Source of the DNA: Caldibacillus thermoamylovorans
GTDB taxonomy: Bacteria > Bacillota > Bacilli > Bacillales > Caldibacillaceae
Length of the DNA: 64,000 bases
Direction: 5' to 3'
Assembly (NCBI RefSeq): GCF_000751775.1
Contig: NZ_CCRF01000044.1
Coordinates: 1 to 64,000 of the forward strand
Position numbers and translations under genes: made by a program. Of the stretch, positions 8,229 to 17,923 are shown one piece after another. Every line of letters begins with the position of its first letter. The stretch's first letter is position 1. The notes below the pieces were generated by a model, which saw nothing but the letters and a program-made list of their open reading frames with translations, was not told the DNA's origin and did no database searches.

Positions 8229-9557
8229 TCAAGCTGTGTTTGTATGCCCGGTGTTCGGTAATATTTTGCCGGCAATACTCCCTAAGACGAATCCAATCCC
8301 GCCAATGGTAATCCAGCCAAATCCGTCCGTTTGCAATGGAATCCATAATAAATATGGGTTAAATTCACCATTAAATATGGTCGAATTGATTATTTCCAAC
8401 AAGCTAAATAATCCGACCATGATTATCGTTATCACGTAAACCGGCCGGGAATAGGAAGGTAGCCACGAATGTAAAATACCTAAAATCATTAAGGTAATCG
8501 CAATCGGATATAAAAATCCGAGAATCGGTACGGATACTTTCAAAATTTGTGATAAACCGAGATTTGCGACAACACCGCTTGCCACACATAAAAGCAAAAC
8601 CCATTGAATGTAAGATATTTTTGAAAACACAGTTGTAAAATATTGCGCGCATGATGTAACTAACCCGATACAAACACTTAAACAAGCGACAGAAAATAGT
8701 ATAGCTAATAGAACTGTTCCACCATTCCCTAACAATTGAGTCATTACGATTGATAATACGACGGCTCCATGATCAACTGTTCCCGGAAACAACGCTTTTG
8801 CACCCAAGTAAGCTATGATAATATAACAAATGGATAAAAGGACACCGGAAATAAGTCCGAACGAAATTAAATATTTTATTTGCAAGGAACGATTTGTAAT
8901 TTTTTTGACAGTAAAAAGGTTTGTAAAAATAATTCCGTAAATAAATGCACAAAGTCCATCCATCGTTTGGTAACCATCCAAAAATCCTCTTATTACCGGA
9001 TTTTCTTTGTAAGGAGAGACAGCATTTTTCAATGGTACTGCGTCCATAAATAAAGATTTGACAAAGACGGTAAAAATTAATATGAGTAAAATCGGGGTTA
9101 ATATTTTCCCTACACGATCAACCAGTTTTGACGGTGATTTGGCAAACCAAAAAACGATGCTGAAAAAAATAATGGTAAAAACCAATAGTCCTACAGATGC
9201 TGCGGCACCAGTATGAGGTAAAAAAGGTTTGATCCCCATTTCATAAGCAAGACTTCCTGCACGTGGAATCGCTAATCCCGGTCCAATCGCTAAATAGATT
9301 GCCAATGGAAAAAGAAAGGCAAAGGTTGAATGAACTCTATTTGCTAAAATATCAGACGTTCCGGCATTGGCTATTGCAATAAACCCTAATATGGCTAACC
9401 CGGCATCAGAAATAATAAAACCGGTGACTGCTTGCCAAACGTTGTCACCCGCCGCATTTCCCAAATAGGCGGGAAATATTAAATTTCCTGCGCCAAAAAG
9501 CATTGAAAACAATGTAAAACCGAAAAATAGTATTTCCTTTTTTGTTAATTGCTTCAA
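8229..9557 (-). CDS. brnQ: Branched-chain amino acid transporter BrnQ
   Basis: A 442-residue LIVCS-family carrier with 12 predicted membrane segments, expected to import Leu, Ile and Val with Na+ or H+. The N-terminus (KQLTKKEILFFGFTLFSMLF then GAGNLIFP) is the family hallmark. The start is placed at TTG 9557 because GAGGTGG lies five bases upstream; longer frames from 9608 add 17 atypical residues. No T-box or leucine-responsive leader is visible upstream. The gene appears monocistronic. Confidence 0.9.
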   Translation of the reverse strand: MKQLTKKEILFFGFTLFSMLFGAGNLIFPAYLGNAAGDNVWQAVTGFIISDAGLAILGFIAIANAGTSDILANRVHSTFAFLFPLAIYLAIGPGLAIPRAGSLAYEMGIKPFLPHTGAAASVGLLVFTIIFFSIVFWFAKSPSKLVDRVGKILTPILLILIFTVFVKSLFMDAVPLKNAVSPYKENPVIRGFLDGYQTMDGLCAFIYGIIFTNLFTVKKITNRSLQIKYLISFGLISGVLLSICYIIIAYLGAKALFPGTVDHGAVVLSIVMTQLLGNGGTVLLAILFSVACLSVCIGLVTSCAQYFTTVFSKISYIQWVLLLCVASGVVANLGLSQILKVSVPILGFLYPIAITLMILGILHSWLPSYSRPVYVITIIMVGLFSLLEIINSTIFNGEFNPYLLWIPLQTDGFGWITIGGIGFVLGSIAGKILPNTGHTNTA

Positions 9558-9661
9558 ACAGTCCACCTCAAACAAAATATTATACAAAAATAATATTAAT
9601 TTTACCAAATCCCCTTCCGGATTTCAAAGGGACATCCTTGGACAACTTCATTTGGGTCATT

Positions 9662-9690
9662 AAAAAAGGGACAATGAACATGTCCCTTAA
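9662..9690 (-). terminator. Terminator of the chemoreceptor gene (repeat family C hairpin)
   Basis: On the minus strand AAGGGACA / TGTCCCTT forms an 8-bp stem with a seven-base loop, followed by TTTTTTA. It begins at the stop codon of the chemoreceptor. The arms match the family C core (GGGAC-ATGAAC-TGTCCC) seen at 12063. Confidence 0.8.
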
Positions 9691-11378
9691 ATTTTAAATT
9701 TTTCAATGAGCGATTGTAACGCTTCAGCCATTTTTGTTAGCGAGTTTGCTGCTGATGTGATTTCTTCCATTGATGCCAATTGTTCCTCTGTAGCGGAAGA
9801 AACTGCCATTGTTTGAGCAGAAGATGATTCGGATATTTGAGTAATCATTTTCATTGATTGTACAATTTGTTCCGAACTTGCGGCCATTTGTTGAACAGCT
9901 GATGATACTTCTTGAATTTGGACAGTAACATTATTAATCGAGCGCTCAATTTGTGCAAAGGAATTTCCGGCAGTGTTCACAACCTCAATTCCCGACAATA
10001 CTTCCCCTTTTGCAGCATCCATTGATTGAACGGTTAAATTAGTTTCTTCCTGAATTGTAGATATTAATTGGTAAATTTGCTTTGCTGATTGTGCAGATTG
10101 TTCTGCCAGTTTCCGCACTTCTTCAGCAACGACAGCAAACCCACGGCCGTGCTCACCGGCTCTCGCTGCCTCAATCGCAGCATTTAATGCCAACAAATTT
10201 GTTTGAGAAGCAATATCGGTAATTACCGCAATGATTTGATTTATTTCTTTTGAACGTTCTCCCAGTTCACCAACTACTTTAGATAATCCATCTACGGTTT
10301 GATTAATTGTATGCATCTGCCTTACAGCTGTTTTTAATAAACGACCTCCCTCAGACGCTTTTTCTGATGCATCCATCGCACTGGAGGAAACAATTTGAGC
10401 ATTATTTGCAATTTGTTGAATTCCAACAGACATTTCGTTAATGGTTTGTGAAGTTTCTTCCACATTTTGCACTTGTTTATCCATCCCGGCGGCAACTTCC
10501 TGCGTAGATTCCGCTACATGTTCAACTGCTTTGCTCGTTTGTTCTGCACTGGCTGTTAGTTCTTCCGCCGATGCAGCCACTTGTTCAGCATTTTTTTCGA
10601 CTTTTTTTATCATTTCACGGAGACTTTTCGCCATTTGATTAAACGAATTTGCTAAATCGCCAATTTCATCCCGGTTTTTTACCTCAATATTTTCTACAGT
10701 GAGATCCCCTGATGCAATTTTTTTAGCAGATTGTGCTACGATTTTTACCGGCTTTGAAATAATGCGCCCCATATAGATGGCAATGAAAATACCAGATAAC
10801 ATAGCAATGAAACCTAAAATCAGCATTAATTGAATGATAAATTTTACTTCAGCAGTAGTATCATTATTTCCTTTGTCTAATAATTTTTGTTGATAATCTG
10901 TAAATTCTTCTATCTTTTTATCGAAATTTTCCATTATCTTTCGGCCTTCTGTAGATATCAGAGTCGTATATTCATCGGTTTTATTTTGTTCTTTTAGTTG
11001 AAATACCTTTTTACTGAATTGATAATATTCATCTTCAATTTGATTTAACTCACTTAAAAATTTCTTTGCTTTTTTGTGAGTAATGACATCACTCAAACTT
11101 TTACTCGTATTTAAATAACTTTCATGTGCCTTTTTAAAATTGTTTAAGGAAGTTTCATCTCCTAAAAGTAAATAACCGCGTAAACTAGACTGCTCTTTTT
11201 TTATTTGTATGTCCAAACTTTTTATCATAATGAGCTTGTTCGCTTTATCATTAATTAAGTCTGTATAATTTTTATCAACGGTATTGATTTGATAATAACT
11301 AACTCCTACTGTTATTCCTAATAAAAATAAAACCGCAAAAAATCCAGCAAACAGTTTTTTTCCAATTGTCATCTTCAT
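9687..11378 (-). CDS. Methyl-accepting chemotaxis protein (YvaQ-like)
   Basis: A 563-residue transmembrane chemoreceptor. An N-terminal membrane helix is followed by a helical extracellular domain of about 150 residues, a second helix near 185-205, then HAMP. The cytoplasmic signalling coiled coil contains the hairpin tip with [13 protein letters not shown] and the [20 protein letters not shown] core that binds CheA/CheW. The sensor segment resembles a four-helix (4HB/CHASE3) domain, so the ligand is unknown. The start is placed at 11378, where AAAGGA has nine-base spacing; the TTG at 11384 is too close. No other chemotaxis genes are nearby. Confidence 0.9.
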   Translation of the reverse strand: MKMTIGKKLFAGFFAVLFLLGITVGVSYYQINTVDKNYTDLINDKANKLIMIKSLDIQIKKEQSSLRGYLLLGDETSLNNFKKAHESYLNTSKSLSDVITHKKAKKFLSELNQIEDEYYQFSKKVFQLKEQNKTDEYTTLISTEGRKIMENFDKKIEEFTDYQQKLLDKGNNDTTAEVKFIIQLMLILGFIAMLSGIFIAIYMGRIISKPVKIVAQSAKKIASGDLTVENIEVKNRDEIGDLANSFNQMAKSLREMIKKVEKNAEQVAASAEELTASAEQTSKAVEHVAESTQEVAAGMDKQVQNVEETSQTINEMSVGIQQIANNAQIVSSSAMDASEKASEGGRLLKTAVRQMHTINQTVDGLSKVVGELGERSKEINQIIAVITDIASQTNLLALNAAIEAARAGEHGRGFAVVAEEVRKLAEQSAQSAKQIYQLISTIQEETNLTVQSMDAAKGEVLSGIEVVNTAGNSFAQIERSINNVTVQIQEVSSAVQQMAASSEQIVQSMKMITQISESSSAQTMAVSSATEEQLASMEEITSAANSLTKMAEALQSLIEKFKI

Positions 11379-12108
11379 TTTCAATTATCCTTTCTAAGTT
11401 GTATTTTAGTATGATTACAAGTTTTAGATAATTTTTTTCGGAGGTGATGATAACGATTCGAATGCATTTTTTCAATGAACTAAATAAATAGCAACATTTA
11501 TAAGGAATTCAAGATGGATACTCAAATGAATCAAGTTTTTGCAGCTACGTGTATGAAGAAACAAGAATTTTCCTAAACCAATGTGTAATGAAATAGAATC
11601 ATGAAAAAATTGACCAGTATAGTACCAATTTTCCCCTGTGAAAAATTATTTCCCTTTATGAAACTATTATATATTGAATAGAAAAATTTTACTATGATTC
11701 TTTAAATTCCTCTTCTTGACAAATTTTCTTGCTTAAACTTTTTACGGTTTAGAAAGAAGACAGGGTTTGTTAAAGTATTTTACTAGAAAAAAATACTAAA
11801 AAATAGATGACATGTTCACCAGAATAACGATATTATAATAAAAGCCAACTAAAGATAATGATTTTGAGACCGTATTTAATTTCCCGCTTGGCAGGATTAA
11901 CCATGAAGACTCTTATATTACTAGGTTTCATTTTGGCTAATAATCGTTATAATAATTTTATAGGTTCTAGTTTAAGGTGAAGTAGTAAATAATAAACTCT
12001 TTCAATCATATATAAAATGCAAATATCGTCAAGCACTTATAGAGAAGCACGCAAAAATCAATGGGACGATCAACCTGTTCCCATCTCACTCGGAGGATAA
12101 TTGAAAAT
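11379..12108. other. Gap of about 700 bases without a recognised gene
   Basis: AT-rich and unstructured to the eye. A tiny frame after CGGAGGTGATG near 11447 has no spacing for initiation. Around 12061-12094 lies ATGGGA-N12-TCCCAT, a hairpin of repeat family C, just before the ribosome site of the PAP2 gene. No RNA gene is recognised. Confidence 0.4.
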
Positions 12109-12765
12109 ATGAAAAGCTTTATTAAAACATATAAACACTTCTTTTGGACACTGTTATTATTACCGCTGTTATTTTGGTTTAAATATTTGGAGGCTACGAA
12201 TATACCAAAATTCATAATCTATAGCCCGCTGGATGACTTAATTCCTTTTATCCCCATTTTTGTCATTCCGTATTTACTGTGGTTTTTTTATGTAGCTTTT
12301 GGGTTAATTTATACCGGACTTCATTCCAAAAAAGATTTTTATCGTATGCTTACTTTTATGGGTATTGCTATGGCCTTTTCTTATACGATTTATGCGATTT
12401 TTCCGCATGGTCAAAATTTAAGACCGGTCATTACCGGGAGTGATCCGTTTTCACTGCTTATAAAACATATTTATGAAACCGATACGTCAACGAATGTATG
12501 TCCAAGTCTCCATGTAATCAATTCCATTGCGACACATTCCGCGCTTCGACACTCGGAGGCATTTTCAAAAATAAAATACGGGAAACTCGCATCCGGATTA
12601 ATGCTTGTATTCATCTGTATGTCAACGGTATTAATCAAACAACATTCAATTATTGATGTTGCAGCAGGCTTGGTTACTGGTTTAGTATTATATATGTTTA
12701 TATACGTAATACCCGAGTTGAAAGAAAGAAAGTCCTATAAAAAAGATTTTTCTCCCTTTATGTAA
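12109..12765 (+). CDS. PAP2-family membrane phosphatase
   Basis: A 218-residue protein with about five to six membrane segments. The phosphatase motifs are CPSLHV (in the place of PSGH) and, about 50 residues later, KQHSIIDVAAG with the catalytic His and Asp. The PSLHV form is typical of the PAP2_3 subgroup, which includes inositol-phosphorylceramide synthase-like proteins, so the substrate is probably a lipid phosphate. The start at 12109 is chosen because CGGAGGA lies about 11 bases upstream; an earlier ATG at 12061 lies inside a hairpin and precedes this site. The SNF2 gene follows 56 bases later. Confidence 0.8.
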   Translation: MKSFIKTYKHFFWTLLLLPLLFWFKYLEATNIPKFIIYSPLDDLIPFIPIFVIPYLLWFFYVAFGLIYTGLHSKKDFYRMLTFMGIAMAFSYTIYAIFPHGQNLRPVITGSDPFSLLIKHIYETDTSTNVCPSLHVINSIATHSALRHSEAFSKIKYGKLASGLMLVFICMSTVLIKQHSIIDVAAGLVTGLVLYMFIYVIPELKERKSYKKDFSPFM

Positions 12766-12821
12766 AGAGTGCCTAATGTTTAGAGAGGTATATATGAAAC
12801 TAATTTTTAGGTGGGATGTTT

Positions 12822-15800
12822 ATGAATATTGACCAGCTAACGAAAAGTGAAATTAAAAGGATGTTCACAACTACAACCTATCAACGTGGGTTAAAATATT
12901 ATAAATCCGGACGTGTCAGAAATCTATATTATGATCCGATTAATTATAAATGGTCGGCAGAGGTGAGAGGAACACATACCTATGAAGTGGAAATAGTAGA
13001 TGATGATGGGATTAGCTATAATTGTGATTGCCCTGCTTTTTCTGAATATTGGGGTCCTTGTAAACATATTGCTGCTGTATTATTAAAAATACATGAAAGT
13101 AAAAAACGTGCCAATATCCCTGCAAAAATCAAATCATTATCTGATCTAAATAGGAGCAGTGAACAAGACAGACAAGCTCAATATATGAAGGAATTAACGA
13201 ATTCATTCATTCAAACAATTTCCACCTTTTCACTGAATTTTGACCAAACCGTACAAAAAAATCGCAAACCATTGATGGTAGACTGGATTATTGAGGTGAA
13301 GAAAGGCTCGTACCGATTACCAAAAACTTTAGCGGTTGAAATGAAAGTCGGGTTAAACCGAACTTATGTAGTAAAAAAAATAAAAGAGTTTTTAAAAGCT
13401 GTGGATCAAAAAGTCCAATATTCTTTTACTGCCAAGTACTCTTATGATCCGATAGAACAAATGTTTACAGAACAAGATCAGGAAATTATCGATCTATTAA
13501 TAGAAGCAATCAAATACGATGAACTCTATAAAGAAATATATGACCCTTACGATCAATCTTCCTATTCACGGGAAGAACGCAGTATTTCAATTCCGCCCAT
13601 GCTCATCGACCAATTATTAGCAAAATTTGAAGGCCGGACGATTCATTTTCAAAAAGACAAACATGTATATAATCAAATAAAAGTCATTTCTAATCAGCAC
13701 CCATTATCCTTGAAATTGGATAAAGGAGTTGACAATGGGTTTCAATTGGATTTGAGTCAACTGTTATCCTGGGAATTTTGGGATTTTTATGGATATATCT
13801 CAAAGAAAAACTATTTTTATAAAATTTCTCCGGAACAAGAAAAAATAATAGAAGAATTGAAAAATATGATTTCCAGGATGCGTACACCTATCCTTCCCAT
13901 TGCCGATGATCAAATTGAACCGTTTGTTTCTCAAGTTGTTCCGGTTATTGAAAAGACAAGCAAACTGAAAATTACGGATCATGTGGCAAGCCAAATTGTC
14001 AAATTACCATTGCATGCGAAAATGTATGTGGACCGAATCGATAATATATTAACCATTTCGATTGAGTTTTGTTATGGGAAGCACAAAATCGATCCGTTTG
14101 TAGTAAATTCTGACCGGACAAATGGGCCAATCATTATGCGGCAAACCGGAAAAGAAGAGGAAATAATGGACATTATTGAATCTGCGTCTTTGAAATATAA
14201 TCGAGCCGGATTATATGTTGAAGGGGAAGAAGGAATTTTTGAATTTTTATATGAAACATTGCCCCAGCTTGAAGAAAAAATGGAGATTTACTTAACACAG
14301 GCGGTAAAATCATTGTTATTACCGGAAAAAAGTACACCAACCGTGAATATTGATGTGAATTCAACCGAAAACTGGTTAGAAGTTGGTTTCGATATGGAAG
14401 ATGTAAATCGCCAAGAGATTGAGCATATTTTGCAATCGGTCGTGGAAAAGAAACGGTATTATCGCTTAAACAATGGAGCATTCGTCAACTTGCAATCGGA
14501 GGAATTTCAAACCGTTCAGCAAATTGTTCATGAATTTCAAATAAATCCGCGCCAGCTTCAAGATGAAACAATACCACTGCCTATTTTCCGCGGCATTCAA
14601 CTTGATGAAATGTTGCAAAACGATTTAGGGAGCGGGGCAAAATATGGAAATCAGTTTCGGCGTTTGTTGCATCATCTGAAACACCCGGAAGATCTTGATT
14701 TTTCTGTGCCAGATACACTACTGGCAGATTTACGTGACTATCAATATAATGGGTTTCAATGGATGAAGACACTGGCTGGTTTTAAACTTGGCGGTATTTT
14801 AGCCGATGAAATGGGGCTCGGTAAAACAGTACAAGCAATTGCCCTTATTTTATCATCTTTTTCAGAAAGTGAGTCGACCAAACCGGCTTTGATTGTTGCT
14901 CCTGCTTCTCTCGTTTATAATTGGAAAAATGAATTTCAAAAATTTGCGCCGATATTGGATGTTGCAGTAGTTATCGGTTTACCGCAAGAACGACAGGACA
15001 TTTTGCAAAATGATCATTTACCACAAGTCCTAATTACATCTTATCCAACACTAAGACAAGATATTGATAAATACTTGGAAAATCAATTTAGTACATTTAT
15101 TTTAGATGAAGCACAATCAATCAAAAACCATACAACGAAAACAGCAAAAGCGGTTCGGCAAATCAATGCAGAAACTTGTTTTGCTTTAACCGGTACACCA
15201 ATTGAAAATTCCGTTGATGAACTTTGGTCGATTTTTCAAAGAGTCATTCCGAACTTTTTCCCGCCATTAACAAGATTTCGCCGAATCGAGCCTGAAAAAA
15301 TTGCTAAGATGATTCGTCCATTCTTATTAAGAAGGGTGAAAAAGGATGTTTTAAAAGAGTTGCCGGATAAAATAGAGTCAATCAATTATTCAGATTTAAC
15401 CAAGCCACAAAAGGAATTGTATCTTGCTTATCTTGAAAGAATCCGAACGGAAGCGGCTGAATCAATCCAGAAAAATGGCTTTGAAAGGAGTAAAATTAAG
15501 ATTTTAGCCGGATTAACAAGATTGCGACAAATTTGCTGTCATCCGTCTTTATTTGTTGATAATTACCAAGGTGATTCCGGTAAGCTTGATCAGTTGATGG
15601 AAATGATTGAAAATGGAAGAGAAAATGGCAGGAGAATGCTTGTTTTTTCTCAATTTACTAGTATGTTAGCGATTATTCGGGAACGATTGGAACAAGCAGG
15701 TGTCAAGTTCTTTTATTTAGATGGTCAAACGAAACCGAAAGAGCGCGTAGATATGGTTGACTGTTTCAATGCAGGGGAAGGCGATGTTTTTCTAATTTCT

Positions 15801-16088
15801 TTAAAAGCTGGAAATACCGGATTGAATTTAACCGGTGCCGATACGGTTATATTATATGATTTATGGTGGAACCCGGCTGTTGAAGACCAGGCAGCAGGAA
15901 GGGCGCATCGAATCGGACAAAAGCGGGTTGTGCAAGTGATCCGTTTAATCACCCAAGGAACCATTGAGGAAAAAATGTATGAGTTGCAGCAAAATAAAAA
16001 GGAATTAATTGATACCGTCATTCAAGCCGGAGAAGAAGGCATTGCCAAATTAACAGAAGAGGATATTAAAGAAATTCTAAACTTATAG
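12822..16088 (+). CDS. SWIM zinc-finger SNF2-family helicase
   Basis: A 1088-residue DNA-dependent ATPase. An N-terminal SWIM zinc finger (CDCPAFSEYWGPCKH, about residues 69-83) is followed by a long SNF2-associated region. The helicase core begins near residue 630: Walker A DEMGLGKT, DEAQ box, a TGTPIEN motif III, then a C-terminal lobe with FLISLKAGNTGLNLTGA and the DQAAGRAHRIGQ motif VI. This is the standard architecture of bacterial SWIM-SNF2 proteins in Firmicutes. Their exact job is unclear; they are thought to remodel protein-DNA or polymerase complexes. Start 12822 gives proper spacing to AGGTGGG, whereas the ATG at 12816 is too close. A terminator follows the gene. Confidence 0.9.
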   Translation: MNIDQLTKSEIKRMFTTTTYQRGLKYYKSGRVRNLYYDPINYKWSAEVRGTHTYEVEIVDDDGISYNCDCPAFSEYWGPCKHIAAVLLKIHESKKRANIPAKIKSLSDLNRSSEQDRQAQYMKELTNSFIQTISTFSLNFDQTVQKNRKPLMVDWIIEVKKGSYRLPKTLAVEMKVGLNRTYVVKKIKEFLKAVDQKVQYSFTAKYSYDPIEQMFTEQDQEIIDLLIEAIKYDELYKEIYDPYDQSSYSREERSISIPPMLIDQLLAKFEGRTIHFQKDKHVYNQIKVISNQHPLSLKLDKGVDNGFQLDLSQLLSWEFWDFYGYISKKNYFYKISPEQEKIIEELKNMISRMRTPILPIADDQIEPFVSQVVPVIEKTSKLKITDHVASQIVKLPLHAKMYVDRIDNILTISIEFCYGKHKIDPFVVNSDRTNGPIIMRQTGKEEEIMDIIESASLKYNRAGLYVEGEEGIFEFLYETLPQLEEKMEIYLTQAVKSLLLPEKSTPTVNIDVNSTENWLEVGFDMEDVNRQEIEHILQSVVEKKRYYRLNNGAFVNLQSEEFQTVQQIVHEFQINPRQLQDETIPLPIFRGIQLDEMLQNDLGSGAKYGNQFRRLLHHLKHPEDLDFSVPDTLLADLRDYQYNGFQWMKTLAGFKLGGILADEMGLGKTVQAIALILSSFSESESTKPALIVAPASLVYNWKNEFQKFAPILDVAVVIGLPQERQDILQNDHLPQVLITSYPTLRQDIDKYLENQFSTFILDEAQSIKNHTTKTAKAVRQINAETCFALTGTPIENSVDELWSIFQRVIPNFFPPLTRFRRIEPEKIAKMIRPFLLRRVKKDVLKELPDKIESINYSDLTKPQKELYLAYLERIRTEAAESIQKNGFERSKIKILAGLTRLRQICCHPSLFVDNYQGDSGKLDQLMEMIENGRENGRRMLVFSQFTSMLAIIRERLEQAGVKFFYLDGQTKPKERVDMVDCFNAGEGDVFLISLKAGNTGLNLTGADTVILYDLWWNPAVEDQAAGRAHRIGQKRVVQVIRLITQGTIEEKMYELQQNKKELIDTVIQAGEEGIAKLTEEDIKEILNL

Positions 16089-16109
16089 AGCACAGAGCAA
16101 AAATAAACA

Positions 16110-16144
16110 AACCACCTCACAACTAAAGTGAAGTGGTTTTATTT
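16110..16144. terminator. Terminator after the SNF2 gene
   Basis: Stem AAACCACCTCAC / GTGAAGTGGTTTT with a short loop, followed by TTTATTT. It lies between convergent genes and may serve both. Confidence 0.75.
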
Positions 16145-16229
16145 ATGAAACAGGGTTTTCATAAGAAAGATCTCACATTTAACACACTAAAACCGTGCTC
16201 TTCTAATTTTTTGTATAGCACTTTTTCAG

Positions 16230-16637
16230 TCAATTTTGTTTTAACTTGAAGATTTCCAACTCATTTTTGGTTGTTTTTTGATAAGTGAAGTCAACAGTAG
16301 TCTTGATATCGGACATCTCTTCCTTTATATAGTTAATTTCTCCGTGCAGCTTATGAACATCAGTGGAAATGGCATCCAATTTAGCATCCGTTTCTTCTTG
16401 CCGGTGTATGACCGCTTTTAATAATTGTGTATTTTCATTTACCTGAGATTTAATGGTTTGGGCTTCACCTTTGATTGTTTGCATATCGCCTTTTAGGGTT
16501 TGGACTTCATCTTTAATTGTTTGCATATCGCCTTTTAGGGTTTGGACTTCGCCTTTGATTGTTTGCATTTCTTCTTTGATTGGTTTTAATGCTTCCTGAA
16601 TGATTGATTCTAGCATTGTTTTTAATTCGTTATTCAC
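16230..16637 (-). CDS. Tandem-heptad coiled-coil protein
   Basis: A 135-residue protein that is almost entirely coiled coil. Residues about 18-65 consist of 7-residue units alternating MQTIKGE and VQTLKGD. At DNA level this is a 42-bp tandem repeat (16478-16560) that is almost identical between units. A non-repetitive tail (LHGEINYIKEEMSDIKTTVDF, then YQKTTKNELEIFKLKQN) follows. The GTG start has AAGGG six bases upstream. No function is known to me. A decayed relative of the tail region lies at about 39700-39905, and another repeat coiled-coil gene at 40094. The perfect repeats suggest copy number varies between strains. Confidence 0.7.
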   Translation of the reverse strand: MNNELKTMLESIIQEALKPIKEEMQTIKGEVQTLKGDMQTIKDEVQTLKGDMQTIKGEAQTIKSQVNENTQLLKAVIHRQEETDAKLDAISTDVHKLHGEINYIKEEMSDIKTTVDFTYQKTTKNELEIFKLKQN

Positions 16638-16731
16638 TTCATTCCCTTCCCCTTTTCATAATAATTCCTCAAAAATGAAGGAACGGCATCCAGTAAACTG
16701 AAAACCGCTCAATACCCACGTCTTTATTATA

Positions 16732-16805
16732 TCGGGAAAACAGGATTCGAACCTGCGACCCCTAGCACCCCATGCTAGTGCTCTACCAAGCTGAGCTATT
16801 TCCCG
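16732..16805 (-). tRNA. tRNA-Pro (GGG)
   Basis: A 74-base cloverleaf with acceptor CGGGAAA/TTTCCCG and discriminator A. The D-arm is AGCTCAGCTTGGTAGAGC, the anticodon stem CTAGC/GCTAG has loop ATGGGGT (anticodon GGG), and the T-arm contains GGTTCGAATCC. The 3' CCA is not encoded. It is isolated, not in a tRNA cluster. Confidence 0.93.
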
Positions 16806-16954
16806 GTTTTTCATTTTTCCAAAAGTACTGCTGACTAATACTTATTATATAAAAAACGAACAATATATTCAATAAAAATTAAAGAAATGCAGTTCAACTC
16901 GATTTAGGTATAATTGAAATAGATGGATGATTCATAAAAGAAGGGGATGTTCAT

Positions 16955-17107
16955 ATGAGGGAATTAATCGGAGAATGCGTGTCTTGTGGTAAATATGTTT
17001 ATTGTGAAAATGGGTTTTTCAATGGGGTTCACGAGGGTGGAAAATTATATTGTACTCGTTGTGGTCATGATTTAAAACAACAGGAAGACTGTAAAAATAA
17101 TAGCTGA
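16955..17107 (+). CDS. Small zinc-ribbon protein, 50 residues
   Basis: A short ORF starting ATG, eight bases after AAGGGGATG-type ribosome binding sequence. It encodes a 50-residue protein with cysteines in two pairs: CVSCGKYVYC near residues 8-17 and CTRCGHD near 33-39. This would make a small zinc ribbon. The family is not recognised, and no partner gene is evident. The arrangement of cysteines and the good ribosome site make it more likely real than chance. Confidence 0.6.
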   Translation: MRELIGECVSCGKYVYCENGFFNGVHEGGKLYCTRCGHDLKQQEDCKNNS

Positions 17108-17264
17108 AAAACTTTTACAAACGATCAGAATTGAGCCTTGAATAAGAGGCAATTTCCTTATGAATTATGCAATATCTCGCCAAGGTGGTGTAATTTGAAT
17201 AGAAAGTGGAAAAATAGCCAAAATATTGGTCAATAGAGATAAATTCTATAAAAGGATGATTCCA

Positions 17265-17827
17265 TTGGATATTCGTATCGAACAATTCGATAAAATCGTA
17301 AAAATGATCGAAGGTGCACAAGCGGCACTTAATAAATACTTTTTTGATTATCGTATTTTTACTACTTTTGAATATTGGCTGATGATCTTCTTTCTTATTG
17401 CACCACTTGTACTTCTCTATTTTAAAATTGACAAAAGCAAACTATTTGAAATTTGTTTTTACGGATATAATATTCATGTTCTTTTCGGATATATCGATTT
17501 ATATGGAAGAAATCTTGGATATTGGAATTATCCTTTCCCCGTCTTTCCGCCAATACCCGGTTTATCATTAGATACCAGCTTAGTCCCGGTAACATTCATG
17601 CTTGTTTACCAATGGACAATCAAACGCAAAAAAATTATTACATCTACAGTTTACTGACTGCGGTAATCTTTTCCTTCCTTTTCAAACCGGTTCTCGTTCG
17701 GATGGGTTTATTTAAACTGTATCAAGAAATTAATTTTATCCATCTTTTTATCAGTTATGTAATTGTTGTCTTTGTAGCAAAGTGGATGATGGATTTATTT
17801 TTATGGATAAGGAGGAAATACGCTTGA
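17265..17827 (+). pseudogene. CBO0543-family membrane protein, frameshifted
   Basis: Two overlapping frames together give one continuous membrane protein of about 187 residues. The first frame runs from TTG 17265 (AAAGGA eight bases upstream) through helices ending PVTFMLVYQWTIKRKK and stops at 17657. The second continues NYYIYSLLTAVIFSFLFKPV in the frame shifted by one base and ends at 17827. The join lies in a run of seven A at about 17628-17634; eight A would restore the frame. The assembled product resembles the CBO0543 family of Bacillaceae and Clostridia (5-6 helices, unknown function). It may be a true lesion, slippage-dependent expression or a sequencing error. Confidence 0.75.
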
Positions 17828-17828
17828 A

Positions 17829-17870
17829 ACCATCAGTGGGACAAAAGATTTCCCACTGATGGAAGTTTTA
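17829..17870 (+). repeat. Dispersed hairpin, repeat family B
   Basis: CATCAGTGGGA / TCCCACTGATG with a short loop, followed by GAAGTTTTACC. It matches the hairpin-plus-GGAAGTTTCACTTTA modules at 49152-49356 and 49799-49999. It lies just after the stop of the frameshifted membrane gene and may act as its transcript end. Confidence 0.7.
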
Positions 17871-17923
17871 CCGACATAACCATTTATTAAGGAATGGTTT
17901 TATCAGCCCTCACAAGAACCATT

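Noticed and set aside
11447-11491. 14-codon ORF after CGGAGGTG
   Set aside because: The Shine-Dalgarno sequence touches the ATG without spacing, so initiation is unlikely; no conserved context.
16478-16560. Tandem 42-bp repeats that could be taken for a CRISPR-like array
   Set aside because: The repeats are contiguous, in frame and without spacers; they encode a coiled coil.
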